A stretch of DNA of 64,000 nt from Pseudomonas extremaustralis (lineage in GTDB: Bacteria > Pseudomonadota > Gammaproteobacteria > Pseudomonadales > Pseudomonadaceae): positions 3,828,001-3,892,000 of the forward strand of contig NZ_LT629689.1 in the NCBI RefSeq assembly GCF_900102035.1, read 5' to 3'. The notes under the pieces are model-generated. The model saw nothing but the letters and a program-made list of their open reading frames with translations, was not told where the DNA came from and did not search any database. Below, piece after piece: positions 47,361-59,156 of the stretch. Numbering within the stretch: the first letter of the stretch is position 1; each line of letters starts with the position of its first letter. The translations under genes and the position numbers were made by a program.

Positions 47361-47999
47361 ATGCCCACTCGCGAGATCCGCCACCCGCTGATCCGACACA
47401 AACTCGGCCTTATGCGCCGCGCCGACATTAGCACGAAGAACTTCCGCGAGCTTGCTCAGGAAGTCGGAGCGCTGCTCACTTACGAAGCCACCAAAGACTT
47501 GCCCCTGGAAACCTATGAAATCCCAGGTTGGGCCGGTCCCGTCCAGGTCGAGAAAATCGCTGGCAAGAAAATCACCGTGGTGCCGATCCTGCGCGCCGGT
47601 ATCGGCATGCTCGAAGGCGTCCTCAGCCTGATCCCGGGCGCCAAGGTGAGTGCCGTGGGCGTGGCCCGCAATGAAGAGACCTTGCAGGCCCACACCTACC
47701 TGGAAAAACTCGTACCGGAAATCAACGAGCGGCTGGCGATGATCATCGACCCGATGCTCGCCACCGGCAGCTCCATGGTGGCCACCATCGACCTGCTGAA
47801 AAAAGCCGGTTGCAAGGACATCCGCGCCATGGTGCTGGTGGCCGCGCCCGAAGGCATCGCCGCCGTCGAGAAAGCTCACCCGGATGTGCAGATCTACACC
47901 GCCTCCATCGACGAACGCCTGAATGAAAACGGCTACATCATCCCAGGCCTGGGCGATGCCGGTGACAAGATCTTCGGCACCAAGCAGAAGGACGCGTGA
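47361..47999 (+). CDS. upp: Uracil phosphoribosyltransferase
   Basis: A 212-residue salvage enzyme converting uracil and PRPP to UMP. It has [17 protein letters not shown] at the start, the LRAGIGM loop, and the PRPP motif [18 protein letters not shown], with [13 protein letters not shown] at the uracil site. GGAG lies 8 nt before ATG 47361. It is followed by uraA with an overlap or near overlap, an uptake-plus-salvage operon. The IS1182 end lies only 34 nt upstream of the start codon. Confidence 0.96.
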   Translation: MPTREIRHPLIRHKLGLMRRADISTKNFRELAQEVGALLTYEATKDLPLETYEIPGWAGPVQVEKIAGKKITVVPILRAGIGMLEGVLSLIPGAKVSAVGVARNEETLQAHTYLEKLVPEINERLAMIIDPMLATGSSMVATIDLLKKAGCKDIRAMVLVAAPEGIAAVEKAHPDVQIYTASIDERLNENGYIIPGLGDAGDKIFGTKQKDA

Positions 48000-48001
48000 G
48001 C

Positions 48002-49276
48002 ATGCAGGATGAATTCAACGACCCGCTTTGGCGCCAGATCCTGTCTGGCGCACAAATGCTCTTCGTAGCATTTGGCGCGCTGGTGTTGATGCCGCTGATC
48101 ACAGGTCTTGATCCAAACGTCGCACTGTTCACCGCAGGCCTGGGCACGCTGTTGTTCCAGGTGGTGACAGGGCGGCAGGTGCCGGTATTCCTGGCATCGA
48201 GTTTTGCCTTCATCACCCCGATCATTCTCGCCAAGGGCCAGTTCGGCCTCGCGGCGACAATGGGCGGGGTGATGGCAGCCGGCTTCGTTTATACGTTCCT
48301 CGGCCTGGCAGTGAAGATCAAGGGCACCGGTTTTATCGACCGCTTGCTACCGCCGATCGTCATCGGGCCGGTGATCATCTCCATCGGCCTGGCCATGGCG
48401 CCGATCGCCGCGAATATGGCGATGGGCAAATCCGGTGACGGCGCCGAGCTGATCCATTACCAGACCGCGATGATGATCTCGATGCCAGCCCTGCTGACCA
48501 CCCTGATCGTGGCGGTGTTCGGCAAAGGCATTTTCCGCCTGGTGCCGATCATCTCCGGCGTGCTGGTGGGCTTTGCCATGTCGTTCTACTTTGGCGTGGT
48601 CGACACGGCAAAGATCGCCGCAGCGCCGTGGTTCGCCCTGCCCCACTTCACCGCGCCGGAGTTCAACTGGCAGGCGATCCTGTTTATCGTCCCGGTGGCC
48701 CTGGCCCCGGCGATCGAACATATCGGCGGTGTGATTGCGGTGGGCAGCGTGACCGGTCGCGATTACCTGAAGAAGCCTGGCCTGCACCGCACCTTGCTCG
48801 GTGACGGCATTGCCACCACGGCCGCCGGCCTGTTTGGCGGCCCGCCGAACACCACCTACGCCGAAGTGACGGGCGCGGTGATGCTGACCAAGAACTACAA
48901 CCCGAAAATCATGACCTGGGCAGCGGTGTTTGCCATCAGCCTGGCGTTTATCGGCAAGTTCGGCGCGCTGTTGCAAAGCATCCCGGTACCGGTGATGGGC
49001 GGGATTCTGTGCTTGCTGTTCGGCTCGATTGCCGCGGTGGGGATGAACACGTTGATCCGCCACCGGATCGACCTGGGCGAAGCGCGCAATCTGGTGATTG
49101 TGTCGGTGACCCTGGTGTTCGGCATTGGCGGTGTACTGGTGGGTACCGGCACCGGCCCGGATGACTTCGGCCTCAAGGGCATCGCCCTGTGTGCGGTGGT
49201 AGCGATTGGCTTGAACCTGCTGCTACCGGGCAATGATGGCTGGAAGAACAAGAAATCGGACGAGCCATTGCTGTAA
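48002..49276 (+). CDS. uraA: Uracil permease (NCS2 family)
   Basis: A 424-residue inner-membrane uracil:proton symporter with about 14 helices. Conserved regions are LFVAFGALVLMPLITGLDPN, FTAGLGTLLFQ, VALAPAIEHIGGVIAVG with the substrate-contacting Glu, and GGPPNTTYAEVTGAVMLTKN. ATG at 48002 or GTG at 47996 (which overlaps the upp stop) may start it. It co-operates with Upp, which traps imported uracil as UMP. Confidence 0.93.
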   Translation: MQDEFNDPLWRQILSGAQMLFVAFGALVLMPLITGLDPNVALFTAGLGTLLFQVVTGRQVPVFLASSFAFITPIILAKGQFGLAATMGGVMAAGFVYTFLGLAVKIKGTGFIDRLLPPIVIGPVIISIGLAMAPIAANMAMGKSGDGAELIHYQTAMMISMPALLTTLIVAVFGKGIFRLVPIISGVLVGFAMSFYFGVVDTAKIAAAPWFALPHFTAPEFNWQAILFIVPVALAPAIEHIGGVIAVGSVTGRDYLKKPGLHRTLLGDGIATTAAGLFGGPPNTTYAEVTGAVMLTKNYNPKIMTWAAVFAISLAFIGKFGALLQSIPVPVMGGILCLLFGSIAAVGMNTLIRHRIDLGEARNLVIVSVTLVFGIGGVLVGTGTGPDDFGLKGIALCAVVAIGLNLLLPGNDGWKNKKSDEPLL

Positions 49277-49291
49277 TTCGTAACACAACCC

Positions 49292-49324
49292 AATGTGGGA
49301 GGGGGCTCGCCTCCTCCCACATTT
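49292..49324. terminator. Bidirectional hairpin terminator
   Basis: aatgtgggagg ... cctcccacatt arms with a short loop lie between the convergent uraA and hisC genes. It also matches the Pseudomonas intergenic palindrome type 'gtgggaggggg'. Confidence 0.7.
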
Positions 49325-49338
49325 GATTTCAGCGTCGG

Positions 49339-50391
49339 TTAAAGCTGGCCCAGGCCATCAACCAACGCCTGGTTCTGCTCAGGCGTGCCGATACTGATCC
49401 GCAGGAACTGGGCAATCCGCTCCTGCTTGAAGTGCCGCACGATTACCCCTTGCTCACGCAACTTGGCGGCCAGGCCGGCCGCATCGTGCCGAGGGTGGCG
49501 GGCGAAGATGAAGTTGGCTGCTGACGGCAACACTTCAAACCCCTTGCCTTCCAACTGCGCGACCAGCGTGTTGCGGCTGTCGATCACCCACTGGCAGGTC
49601 TTTTCGAAGTATTCACGATCCTCGAACGCCGCTGCTGCGCCGACAATCGCCAAACGATCCAGCGGATAAGAGTTGAAGCTGTTCTTGACCCGCTCAAGCG
49701 CTTCGATAAGGTCCGGGTGGCCAACTGCCAGGCCCACGCGCAAACCGGCCAACGAGCGCGATTTGGACAGGGTCTGGGTCACCAGCAGGTTCGGGTAGCG
49801 ATCCACCAGGCTGATCGCGGTTTCGCCGCCGAAGTCGATATAGGCCTCATCGACCACCACGACCGAATCCGGGCTGGCCTTGAGGATCTGCTCCACCGCC
49901 TCCAGCGCCAATACGCAGCCGGTCGGCGCGTTCGGATTGGGGAAGATGATCCCGCCGTTCGGCCTGGCGTAGTCCGCCACACGGATCTGGAACTGTTCAT
50001 CCAGCGGCACCGGGTCGGACTCGATGCCATAAAGGCCGCAGTACACCGGATAGAAGCTGTAGCTGATATCCGGGAACAGCAGCGGCAAATCGTGTTGGAA
50101 CAAAGCGTGGAAGATGTGCGCCAGGACTTCATCGGAACCGTTGCCCAGAAACACTTTGCCCGCATCGACGCCGTAATACTTGGCCACGGCCTGCTTGAGC
50201 AGGTCGCTGTTGGGGTCCGGGTACAGACGCAGGTTATCGTTCAACTCGGCCTGCATCGCGGCCAGCGCCTTGGGCGACGGACCGTAGGGGTTTTCATTGG
50301 TGTTGAGCTTGACCAGCTTGGTCAGCTTCGGCTGCTCGCCGGGCACGTAAGGCACCAGGTCCTTGACGAAGGGGCTCCAGAATTTGCTCAT
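49339..50391 (-). CDS. hisC: Histidinol-phosphate aminotransferase
   Basis: A 350-residue class I/II PLP aminotransferase that makes histidinol phosphate from imidazole acetol phosphate with glutamate. It has [45 protein letters not shown] and the PLP lysine in [14 protein letters not shown]; the C-terminus has [11 protein letters not shown]. It starts 3 nt after the hisD stop (minus strand), in the hisG-hisD-hisC order. Confidence 0.95.
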   Translation of the reverse strand: MSKFWSPFVKDLVPYVPGEQPKLTKLVKLNTNENPYGPSPKALAAMQAELNDNLRLYPDPNSDLLKQAVAKYYGVDAGKVFLGNGSDEVLAHIFHALFQHDLPLLFPDISYSFYPVYCGLYGIESDPVPLDEQFQIRVADYARPNGGIIFPNPNAPTGCVLALEAVEQILKASPDSVVVVDEAYIDFGGETAISLVDRYPNLLVTQTLSKSRSLAGLRVGLAVGHPDLIEALERVKNSFNSYPLDRLAIVGAAAAFEDREYFEKTCQWVIDSRNTLVAQLEGKGFEVLPSAANFIFARHPRHDAAGLAAKLREQGVIVRHFKQERIAQFLRISIGTPEQNQALVDGLGQL

Positions 50392-50394
50392 GTC

Positions 50395-51720
50395 TCAGTT
50401 CCCCTTCTTGTCTTCAAGGATGCGGTATTCGGCGCTACGGGCGTGGGCGCTCAGGGATTCGCCACGGGCCAGCACCGAGGCGGTCTTGCCCAGTTCGGAA
50501 GCGCCTTGTGGCGAGCAGAAGATGATCGACGAACGCTTCTGGAAGTCATACACCCCCAGCGGCGACGAGAAGCGCGCAGTGCCGGACGTCGGCAACACAT
50601 GGTTGGGGCCGGCGCAGTAGTCGCCCAAGGCTTCGCTGGTGTGGCGGCCCATGAAGATCGCACCGGCGTGGCGAATCGACGGAAGCCAGGCCTGGGGGTC
50701 GGCCACGGACAGCTCCAAGTGCTCCGGCGCAATGCGGTTGGCCACTTCGATAGCCTGTTCCATGTCACGCACCAGAATCAGCGCACCGCGACCGTTGATC
50801 GACTTCTCGATGATCTCGGCGCGGTCCATGGTCGGCAGCAATTTATTGATGCTGGCGGCGACCTTGTCGAGGAACTCGGCATCCGGGCTGACCAGGATCG
50901 CCTGGGCGTCTTCGTCGTGCTCGGCCTGGGAGAACAGGTCCATGGCGATCCAGTCCGGATCGGTCTGGCCATCACACACCACGAGGATTTCCGAGGGGCC
51001 GGCGATCATGTCGATACCGACCTGGCCAAATACATGGCGCTTGGCAGTAGCAACGTAGATGTTGCCGGGGCCGACCACCTTGTCGACCATCGGCACGCTT
51101 TCGGTGCCATAGGCCAACGCCGCGACAGCCTGGGCACCGCCGATGGTGAACACGCGGTCGACACCGGCGATACAGGCGGCGGCCAGCACCAGCTCGTTGA
51201 TTTCACCGCGCGGAGTCGGTACCACCATGACCACTTCGGTCACGCCAGCCACCTTGGCGGGAATCGCATTCATCAACACCGACGACGGGTACGAAGCCTT
51301 ACCGCCCGGCACGTAAAGACCGGCACGGTCCAGCGGCGTGACCTTCTGGCCCAGCACGGTGCCATCGGCCTCGGTGTAGCTCCAGGAATCCTGTTTCTGT
51401 TTTTCGTGGTAGCTGCGCACCCGCGCCGCCGCCAATTCCAGGGCTTCGCGCTGAGGGACAGTGATGCGCGTCAGGGCAAGCTCCAGGCGCTCGCGCGGCA
51501 GGATCAGATCCGCCATGGACTTGACGTCCAGGCCATCAAACTGGCGGGTGAAGTCCACCAGCGCAGCGTCGCCACGCTCGCGCACGGCCTTGATGATGTC
51601 GAGTACCCGCTGGTTGACCGAGTCGTCGGACACGCTTTCCCAGCTCAGCAAATGATCCAGATGGCGGGCGAAATCCGGGTCGGCAGCGTTGAGTCGGGCA
51701 ATTGCAGTGGACGTGGTCAT
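50395..51720 (-). CDS. hisD: Histidinol dehydrogenase
   Basis: A 441-residue zinc enzyme catalysing the two-step oxidation of histidinol to histidine. Family segments: [68 protein letters not shown] and the catalytic EHLE in [14 protein letters not shown]; also [19 protein letters not shown]. Full length. Between it and hisG lies a 127-nt gap with a hairpin (ctcagg ... cctgag). Confidence 0.96.
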   Translation of the reverse strand: MTTSTAIARLNAADPDFARHLDHLLSWESVSDDSVNQRVLDIIKAVRERGDAALVDFTRQFDGLDVKSMADLILPRERLELALTRITVPQREALELAAARVRSYHEKQKQDSWSYTEADGTVLGQKVTPLDRAGLYVPGGKASYPSSVLMNAIPAKVAGVTEVVMVVPTPRGEINELVLAAACIAGVDRVFTIGGAQAVAALAYGTESVPMVDKVVGPGNIYVATAKRHVFGQVGIDMIAGPSEILVVCDGQTDPDWIAMDLFSQAEHDEDAQAILVSPDAEFLDKVAASINKLLPTMDRAEIIEKSINGRGALILVRDMEQAIEVANRIAPEHLELSVADPQAWLPSIRHAGAIFMGRHTSEALGDYCAGPNHVLPTSGTARFSSPLGVYDFQKRSSIIFCSPQGASELGKTASVLARGESLSAHARSAEYRILEDKKGN

Positions 51721-51847
51721 AGCGAGGGCCTCATAGGATTGGCAAAAACTCAGGCGCCCTAAACTAGCAGTCGTTTCCGCTTGGGCACCTGAGAATTCTG
51801 GCTATGAGGCGGATAGACGGGCGCAGCTTTTCAGCTACGCGGGTTGG

Positions 51848-52483
51848 TCAACCGCGGTGTCGAGACTCCACTGCGTTGCGCAGGGTGTCGATCAACGCCT
51901 GGATACGGGCGTGCTGCATCTTCATCGATGCCTTGTTGACGATCAGCCGGGAGCTGATGTCGGCGATGAAATCCTGGGGTTCGAGACCGTTGGCACGCAG
52001 GGTGTTGCCGGTGTCGACCACGTCGATGATCTTGTCGGCCAGGCCGATCAGTGGCGCCAGCTCCATCGAACCGTAGAGCTTGATGATGTCGACTTGACGG
52101 CCTTGTTCGGCGTAGTAGCGCTTGGCGACGTTGACGAACTTGGTGGCCACCCGCAGGCGACCTTTAGGCTCGACGTCACCGACCCGGCCGGCGGTCATCA
52201 GCTTGCACAGGGCAATGCGCAGGTCCAGCGGCTCGTACAGGCCCTGGCCACCGTACTCCATCAGCACGTCTTTACCGGCGACGCCCAGGTCGGCCGCGCC
52301 ATGTTCAACGTAGGTCGGCACGTCAGTAGCCCGCACGATCAACAGGCGAACGTCGTCCTGGGTCGTGGGGATGATCAGCTTGCGGCTCTTGTCCGGATTC
52401 TCGGTCGGCACGATGCCCGCTTCAGCCAGAAGCGGCAAAGTATCGTCAAGGATGCGGCCCTTGGACAGTGCGATGGTCAACAT
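51848..52483 (-). CDS. hisG: ATP phosphoribosyltransferase, short form
   Basis: A 211-residue enzyme of the first histidine step, ATP + PRPP to phosphoribosyl-ATP. The length is that of the short HisG form, which lacks the C-terminal regulatory domain and needs HisZ. It has [41 protein letters not shown], and the PRPP loop [17 protein letters not shown] (DVVDTGNTL). HisZ is not in the window. Part of the murA-hisG-hisD-hisC line. Confidence 0.95.
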   Translation of the reverse strand: MLTIALSKGRILDDTLPLLAEAGIVPTENPDKSRKLIIPTTQDDVRLLIVRATDVPTYVEHGAADLGVAGKDVLMEYGGQGLYEPLDLRIALCKLMTAGRVGDVEPKGRLRVATKFVNVAKRYYAEQGRQVDIIKLYGSMELAPLIGLADKIIDVVDTGNTLRANGLEPQDFIADISSRLIVNKASMKMQHARIQALIDTLRNAVESRHRG

Positions 52484-52593
52484 GGGAAACGTCAGTCCTT
52501 TATCAGGCTATTGCTGTCCGGTCGCAAACGGCGCCAGACACAGATCGAGGCCATTACAGCCTCGATTTGAAACAAATCAATCAACCGCAAACC

Positions 52594-52639
52594 GTGGCGA
52601 GGGCACTTGCCCCCCAGCGGGAGCAAGCGCCCTCGCCAC
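52594..52639. repeat. Palindrome between hisG and murA
   Basis: gtggcgagggc (52594-52604) pairs with gccctcgccac (52629-52639); between them lie ttgccccccagcgggagcaa. It belongs to the 'gtggcgaggg' REP-like group of Pseudomonas. It may dampen read-through between murA and hisG. Confidence 0.75.
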
Positions 52640-52656
52640 AATTACCGCCCCTGGGA

Positions 52657-54185
<1,529 letters not shown>

Positions 54186-54231
54186 GCTCAACCTCTATCG
54201 GCGCCCAGTGCGCGCGGGTCGCACATCATAC

Positions 54232-54288
54232 AAAAAAGCCCCGCGCCTGCGAACCCCGCATAGCAGGACTCTGACGGGGGGCCTTTTC
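54232..54288 (-). terminator. Probable terminator after mlaB
   Basis: On the minus strand AAAAGGCCCCCC and GGGGCTTTTTT flank a short interior; the run of T after the second arm fits a rho-independent terminator of the mla operon. The interior is long and imperfect, so confidence is moderate. Confidence 0.55.
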
Positions 54289-54299
54289 GATAATGTGTA

Positions 54300-54605
54300 T
54301 TAAGGATGCGCCAACAGCTCCGTCAGACCGGAAACCTCGGCAATTTCGCGCATGTCATCGGGCAACGCACGGATGCTGACTGGCTTTTTTGCGGCCTCGG
54401 CATCACGTATGAAGCACAGCAACAACGACAGGCCAACACTGCTGGACTTGGTGACCGCCGAGCAATCGATCACCAGCGCAGGCGCAGTGCTGGACTCGAT
54501 CAGGGCCTGGCCCTGCTTGCGCAGGTCAGGCCCGGTGCGGTAATCCAGCACGCCGCTGAGGAACAGCTCGCCGGCATCGCCAAGACGAACGGCCGACTCA
54601 CTCAT
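54300..54605 (-). CDS. mlaB: STAS-domain protein MlaB
   Basis: A 101-residue STAS protein of the MlaFEDB complex. It binds MlaF in the cytoplasm and regulates ATPase assembly. It has LFLSGVLDYRTGPDLRKQGQ, VIDCSAVTKSSSVGLSLLLC and ALPDDMREIAEVSGL, as in the family. It overlaps mlaC by 4 nt (54602-54605), so translation is coupled. Confidence 0.9.
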   Translation of the reverse strand: MSESAVRLGDAGELFLSGVLDYRTGPDLRKQGQALIESSTAPALVIDCSAVTKSSSVGLSLLLCFIRDAEAAKKPVSIRALPDDMREIAEVSGLTELLAHP

Positions 54606-55252
54606 TGCGCTGGCTTCCCGGCAGCTTTTTTATCGGTCTCTTCCTTGGCCTTGGCGACCTCACCAGCCCAACCATTGATGGTCTTGTCCAGGTCATTGCC
54701 ATTGCGCTGCATCGCGTCGGCGAACTGATCGCGGAACAGCTTGCCAATGTTGATACCGTTGATGATGACGTTACGCAGTTTCCACTCGCCGTTGATCTTC
54801 TCCAGGGTGTACTGCACCGGGTAGATCGCGCCGTTGTTGCCCTTGACGGTCATGCCAACGCTGGTGCGGTCGTCCGACTCATCCTTGGCAGGGTCGACGG
54901 TGATCCCCTGGTTGTTGTACTCGAGCAGGGCGTTGCCATAGAACTGGAACAGGCCCTTCTTGAAGTTATCCTGGAACCGTTTCATTTGGTCAGGAGTGGC
55001 CTTGCGCGAATACTTGACCGTCATGATGCTGCGGGAAATACCTTCGGCGTCGACCACCGGGCCGACGATAGTGTTCAGCGCGTCGTAAAACTTACTCGGG
55101 TCTTGCTTGTACTGCTCTTTATTGGCAGTCAGGTCAGCCAACATCTTGTCGGTCGTTCCCTTTACCAGATCGTGCGCAGAACCTGCCGCGTTCGCCATCA
55201 ACGGCAGTGCTGCAAGCAGCACAAGAAGGCCACGTCGCAAGGTAGAGATCAT
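54602..55252 (-). CDS. mlaC: Periplasmic phospholipid carrier MlaC
   Basis: A 216-residue periplasmic protein with a signal peptide (RRGLLVLLAALPLMANAAGS) carrying phospholipids between the outer-membrane MlaA complex and inner-membrane MlaFEDB. It shows the MlaC pattern with GNALLEYNNQGITVDPA and PVQYTLEKINGEWKLRNVII and the C-terminal helix region. ATG at 55252 follows GAGGAA; ATG at 55267 overlapping the mlaD stop is an alternative. Unusually lysine/alanine-rich tail. Confidence 0.92.
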   Translation of the reverse strand: MISTLRRGLLVLLAALPLMANAAGSAHDLVKGTTDKMLADLTANKEQYKQDPSKFYDALNTIVGPVVDAEGISRSIMTVKYSRKATPDQMKRFQDNFKKGLFQFYGNALLEYNNQGITVDPAKDESDDRTSVGMTVKGNNGAIYPVQYTLEKINGEWKLRNVIINGINIGKLFRDQFADAMQRNGNDLDKTINGWAGEVAKAKEETDKKAAGKPAQ

Positions 55253-55263
55253 GTACAGATTCC

Positions 55264-55731
55264 TCATTTGGCGTCTTTATTGACCGTATTGAGCAGGAAT
55301 TTACCGATCAGGTCTTCAAGCACCAGTGACGACTGCGTGTCGTGGATGGTCGAGCCATCCTTGAGCAGGGCTGTTTCCCCACCCACACTGATACCGATGT
55401 ACTTTTCGCCCAGCAGACCCGCGGTCAGGATGGATGCAGTGGAGTCGGTCGGCAGGTTATTAACCTTCTTGTCCAGTTGCATTGTCACTCGCCCGGTGAA
55501 GCTGTCGCGATCCAGATCGATTGCAGTGACCTTGCCGATGGTGACACCGGCCATGGTCACCTTAGCTCTGACAGTCAAACCGGCGATATTGTCGAAGTAT
55601 GCGTAAAGTTTATAAGTATCGGCAGTGGGGCTGCCCGATAGGCCACTGACCCGCAGGGCCAGCAACAGTAAAGCCAGGATGCCAGCCAGCAAGAAAAGGC
55701 CGACACCGATTTCCACAGTGCGGTTTTGCAT
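55264..55731 (-). CDS. mlaD: MCE-domain protein MlaD
   Basis: A 155-residue inner-membrane-anchored MCE protein: an N-terminal TM helix (VGLFLLAGILALLLLALRVS), then the MCE fold with YKLYAYFDNIAGLTVRAKV, TMAGVTIGKVTAIDLD and GLLGEKYIGISVGGE. It forms a hexameric ring above MlaE and passes phospholipid. Its start overlaps the end of mlaE by one base. Confidence 0.94.
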   Translation of the reverse strand: MQNRTVEIGVGLFLLAGILALLLLALRVSGLSGSPTADTYKLYAYFDNIAGLTVRAKVTMAGVTIGKVTAIDLDRDSFTGRVTMQLDKKVNNLPTDSTASILTAGLLGEKYIGISVGGETALLKDGSTIHDTQSSLVLEDLIGKFLLNTVNKDAK

Positions 55732-56528
55732 CAGAAATCTCCAAACATCAAGGCGGTCAAAATGAAGTCAAGGCCCAGTACCGCCAACGAGGCGTACACA
55801 ACGGTCTTGGTGGTGGCGCGACTGATCCCTTCTGAAGTGGGCTCACAGTCGTAGCCTTGGAATACGGCGATCCAGGTCACTACAAAGGCAAAGGCGATGC
55901 TTTTTATGATGCCGTTGAGCACGTCGCCACGGAAGGCTACGCTGTTTTGCATGTTGGCCCAGTAGGAGCCGTCGTAGACACCCAACCAGTCAACCGCCAC
56001 CCACGAACCGCCCCAGATCCCCACAACGCTGAAAATCATCGCCAGCAGCGGCAGGGAAATGAAACCGGCCCACAGGCGTGGGGCAACGATGTACTTGAGC
56101 GGGTCCACACCGATCATTTCCAGGCTGGACAGCTGCTCGGTGGACTTCATGTTGCCGATTTCGGCGGTCAGTGCGGAACCTGCGCGTCCGGCGAACAACA
56201 ACGCAGTCACCACCGGCCCGAGCTCACGCAACAGCGTCAGGGCAACCATCTGCCCCACCGCCTGCTCCGAACCATAGCTGGAAAGGATATTGAAGCCCTG
56301 CAACGCCAGCACCATGCCGATGAATACCCCGGAGACCACAATGATCACCAGGGACATCACTCCCACCGAATGCAACTGTTTGATCAGCAGGCCGAAACTG
56401 CCACCAATGCCGCCGCGACCGAGCAGGGCGTGGAACAGGAAAATCGTCGAACGGCCCAGCACCTCGATGATATCGATGCCGGAGCGACCGAAAAGGCGAA
56501 CCTTCTCGATAAGAGATGTCTTGCGCAT
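55731..56528 (-). CDS. mlaE: ABC permease MlaE
   Basis: A 265-residue inner-membrane permease of the phospholipid transporter. It has five or six hydrophobic segments, the family EVGPV-like [20 protein letters not shown], then [20 protein letters not shown] with the coupling helix and [20 protein letters not shown]. One-base overlaps with mlaF upstream and mlaD downstream indicate coupled translation. Confidence 0.95.
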   Translation of the reverse strand: MRKTSLIEKVRLFGRSGIDIIEVLGRSTIFLFHALLGRGGIGGSFGLLIKQLHSVGVMSLVIIVVSGVFIGMVLALQGFNILSSYGSEQAVGQMVALTLLRELGPVVTALLFAGRAGSALTAEIGNMKSTEQLSSLEMIGVDPLKYIVAPRLWAGFISLPLLAMIFSVVGIWGGSWVAVDWLGVYDGSYWANMQNSVAFRGDVLNGIIKSIAFAFVVTWIAVFQGYDCEPTSEGISRATTKTVVYASLAVLGLDFILTALMFGDF

Positions 56529-57337
56529 CAGCGCTTCCCCAGAAGATCTAAGCGGTAATCCGCTGCCGGAAAGTGAAAAGGCACAGGGCCGTCAGGATCG
56601 CCGGTCATGAATTGGCGAATGCGCGGGTTGTCTGCATTCATCAATTCTTCAGGCGTGCCCTGGCCCAGCACCTGACCATCACCTACTACATACAGGTAGT
56701 CGGCAATGCTCGCGGTTTCTGCAAGATCATGGGACACCACAATGCTGGTTATCCCCAACGCGTCGTTGAGCAGGCGGATGAGGCGCACCAGTACGCCCAT
56801 GGCGATGGGGTCCTGGCCGACGAAGGGTTCGTCGTACATGAGAATCTGTGGATCGAGGGCAATGGCCCGCGCCAGGGCGACCCGACGCTTCATGCCGCCG
56901 GACAATTCATCGGGCATCAGGTCAAGCGCACCACGAAGGCCCACCGCCTGCAGTTTCAGCAACACAATGTCACGAATCATTTCATCGGACAGTTGGGTAT
57001 GCACCCGCAGCGGAAACGCCACGTTCTCGAAGACATCGAGATCAGTGAACAGCGCGCCGCTCTGGAACAGCACGCCCATGTGCTTGCGCGCATCGAACAG
57101 CTCGCTGCGCGACAACGTCGGCAGGTTCTGACCGTTGACCCACACTTCGCCGGCATTGGGACGAAGTTGCATGCCCATCAGGCGTAACAGGGTGGTCTTG
57201 CCGCAACCGGAAGGCCCCATGATGCCCGTGACCTTGCCGCGGGGAATGCGAATATCGACGTTATTGAAGATGCTGCGCGTCCCGCGCTTGAAGGTCAGTC
57301 CCTTCAGCTCGACCGCGTAGGCGTTATCGGCACTCAT
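56528..57337 (-). CDS. mlaF: ABC ATPase MlaF
   Basis: A 269-residue ATPase for the phospholipid transporter. Walker [16 protein letters not shown], signature [18 protein letters not shown], Walker [15 protein letters not shown], and the switch histidine in [11 protein letters not shown]; it includes the family C-terminal extension. It is the promoter-proximal gene of mlaFEDCB, divergent from kdsD. Confidence 0.95.
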   Translation of the reverse strand: MSADNAYAVELKGLTFKRGTRSIFNNVDIRIPRGKVTGIMGPSGCGKTTLLRLMGMQLRPNAGEVWVNGQNLPTLSRSELFDARKHMGVLFQSGALFTDLDVFENVAFPLRVHTQLSDEMIRDIVLLKLQAVGLRGALDLMPDELSGGMKRRVALARAIALDPQILMYDEPFVGQDPIAMGVLVRLIRLLNDALGITSIVVSHDLAETASIADYLYVVGDGQVLGQGTPEELMNADNPRIRQFMTGDPDGPVPFHFPAADYRLDLLGKR

Positions 57338-57648
57338 CTAAACTCCTTGGGATGCAGCCTTTCACTCAGACACCACGCATGCGACAAACGTTTGCAACGG
57401 TAGCGCAACAGATAGCCACATAGGCTGGGCGGACCGAACTGGCGGCGAACTATATCACTGCTAGGACAACGCCCCCAAGACCGGAACAGCGCTTGTTCAG
57501 ACCCTAGACAGGGAAAAAACGTTGCGGGGCATGTTACCAAAGAGGGAACCTCAGGCGCCTGACGACGAAAGCCTGACGAACTTGCGTGAGGGAATTGATC
57601 ATTACCGCTATAATCGCCGACTTTTCGTCAGGCTATACGATTTCAGAC
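57338..57648. promoter_or_regulatory. Divergent mlaF/kdsD promoter region
   Basis: A 311-nt gap that should hold both promoters. A TATAAT hexamer at about 57609 lies 40 nt before the kdsD ATG, but no good -35 sits 16-18 nt ahead of it (TTGCGT is 21 nt away). No operator recognised. The kdsD start codon lacks a strong Shine-Dalgarno. Confidence 0.4.
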
Positions 57649-58623
57649 ATGAGCCAATCCAGCGACCTTATTCAATCCGCACAACGCACCATCCGCCTAG
57701 AGCTTGAAGCCGTAGAGGGCTTGCTGCCCCATATCGACGCGGATTTCGTACGCGCCTGCGAGATGATTCTGGCCAGCAAAGGCCGCGTTGTCGTAGTGGG
57801 CATGGGCAAGTCGGGCCATATCGGCAACAAAATCGCCGCCACCTTGGCCAGCACCGGGACCACGGCATTTTTCGTGCACCCGGCCGAGGCCAGCCATGGC
57901 GACATGGGCATGATCACCAAGGATGACATCATCCTGGCGCTGTCCAACTCCGGCACCACCAATGAAATCGTGACCCTGCTGCCGCTGATCAAGCGCCTGG
58001 GCATCAAGATGATCAGCATCACCGGCAATCCGGAGTCGACCCTGGCCAAGGCCGCCGAGATCAACCTGAATGTCCACGTGACCCATGAAGCCTGCCCGCT
58101 GAACCTCGCGCCCACCTCCTCCACCACTGCTGCCCTGGTCATGGGTGACGCCCTGGCCGTGGCGTTGCTGGAAGCCCGTGGCTTTACCGCTGAAGACTTC
58201 GCGTTTTCCCACCCGGGTGGCGCCCTCGGCCGTCGCCTGTTGCTCAAAGTGGAAAACGTCATGCATTCGGGCGATGAATTACCCCACGTCCAGCGCGGCA
58301 CCTTGCTTAAGGAAGCGCTGATGGAGATGACACGCAAAGGCCTGGGCATGACCGTCATCCTGGAAGCCGACGGACGCCTGGCCGGAGTGTTCACCGATGG
58401 TGACTTGCGTCGCACCCTGGACCGCACCATCGATATCCACACCGCCACCATCGACACAGTGATGACGCCCCACGGCAAGACAGCGCGCCCCGAAATGCTG
58501 GCGGCCGAAGCCTTGAAGATCATGGAAGACCACAAGATCGGCGCACTGGTGGTGGTCGATAGCGATGACCGCCCGATTGGCGCCCTGAACATGCACGATT
58601 TGCTGCGTGCGGGAGTGATGTAA
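57649..58623 (+). CDS. kdsD: Arabinose-5-phosphate isomerase KdsD
   Basis: A 324-residue isomerase converting ribulose 5-phosphate to arabinose 5-phosphate, for Kdo synthesis. It has a SIS domain (VVVGMGKSGHIGNKIAATLA, HGDMGMITKDD, LALSNSGTTNEIVTLLPLIK) and two CBS repeats (EALMEMTRKGLGMTVILEAD, TDGDLRRTLD, DHKIGALVVVDSDDRPIGAL). ATG at 57649 fits the family. It ends one base before the kdsC ATG. Confidence 0.95.
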   Translation: MSQSSDLIQSAQRTIRLELEAVEGLLPHIDADFVRACEMILASKGRVVVVGMGKSGHIGNKIAATLASTGTTAFFVHPAEASHGDMGMITKDDIILALSNSGTTNEIVTLLPLIKRLGIKMISITGNPESTLAKAAEINLNVHVTHEACPLNLAPTSSTTAALVMGDALAVALLEARGFTAEDFAFSHPGGALGRRLLLKVENVMHSGDELPHVQRGTLLKEALMEMTRKGLGMTVILEADGRLAGVFTDGDLRRTLDRTIDIHTATIDTVMTPHGKTARPEMLAAEALKIMEDHKIGALVVVDSDDRPIGALNMHDLLRAGVM

Positions 58624-59148
58624 ATGACCAGCGACCTGTTACAACGCGGCAAGCACATCAAGCTGGCTATTTTCGACGTTGACGGCGTACTGACCGATGG
58701 TCGCCTGTACTTTCTCGAAGACGGCAGCGAATTCAAGACGTTCAATACCCTCGACGGCCAGGGCATCAAGATGTTGATGGCTTCGGGCGTGCAAACGGCG
58801 ATCATCAGCGGCAGAAAAACTCCCGTTGTGGAACGCCGCGCACAAAACCTGGGGATTCCTCACCTGTATCAAGGCCGTGAGGATAAACTGGCGGTTCTGG
58901 ACGAGCTTCTTGGCCAACTCAACCTAAGCTACGAGCAGGTCGCCTACTTGGGCGATGACTTGCCCGACCTGCCGGTGATCCGTCGCGTGGGCCTGGGCAT
59001 GGCCGTTGCCAATGCCGCGGCGTTCGTTCGCCAGCACGCCCATGGCATCACCGCCGCGCGCGGTGGCGAAGGTGCAGCCCGCGAGTTCTGCGAGTTGATC
59101 CTGCGTGCCCAGGGCAGCCTTGAAGCGGCCCACGCCGCCTACCTATAG
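58624..59148 (+). CDS. kdsC: Kdo 8-phosphate phosphatase KdsC
   Basis: A 174-residue HAD phosphatase that removes phosphate from Kdo 8-phosphate. Motif I is LAIFDVDGVLTDGRLYF, motif II SGRKTPVVERRAQNLG and motif III/IV in YLGDDLPDLPVIRRVGLG. It directly follows kdsD with no gap and lies upstream of lptC. Confidence 0.95.
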   Translation: MTSDLLQRGKHIKLAIFDVDGVLTDGRLYFLEDGSEFKTFNTLDGQGIKMLMASGVQTAIISGRKTPVVERRAQNLGIPHLYQGREDKLAVLDELLGQLNLSYEQVAYLGDDLPDLPVIRRVGLGMAVANAAAFVRQHAHGITAARGGEGAAREFCELILRAQGSLEAAHAAYL

Positions 59149-59156
59149 AGCGTTTT

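Noticed and set aside
49717..51762. A 681-codon plus-strand frame over hisC and hisD
   Set aside because: Shadow of two clear histidine genes; no family resemblance.
57600..57620. A kdsD promoter
   Set aside because: TATAAT is present but no -35 lies at the right distance; mentioned only as a weak possibility.
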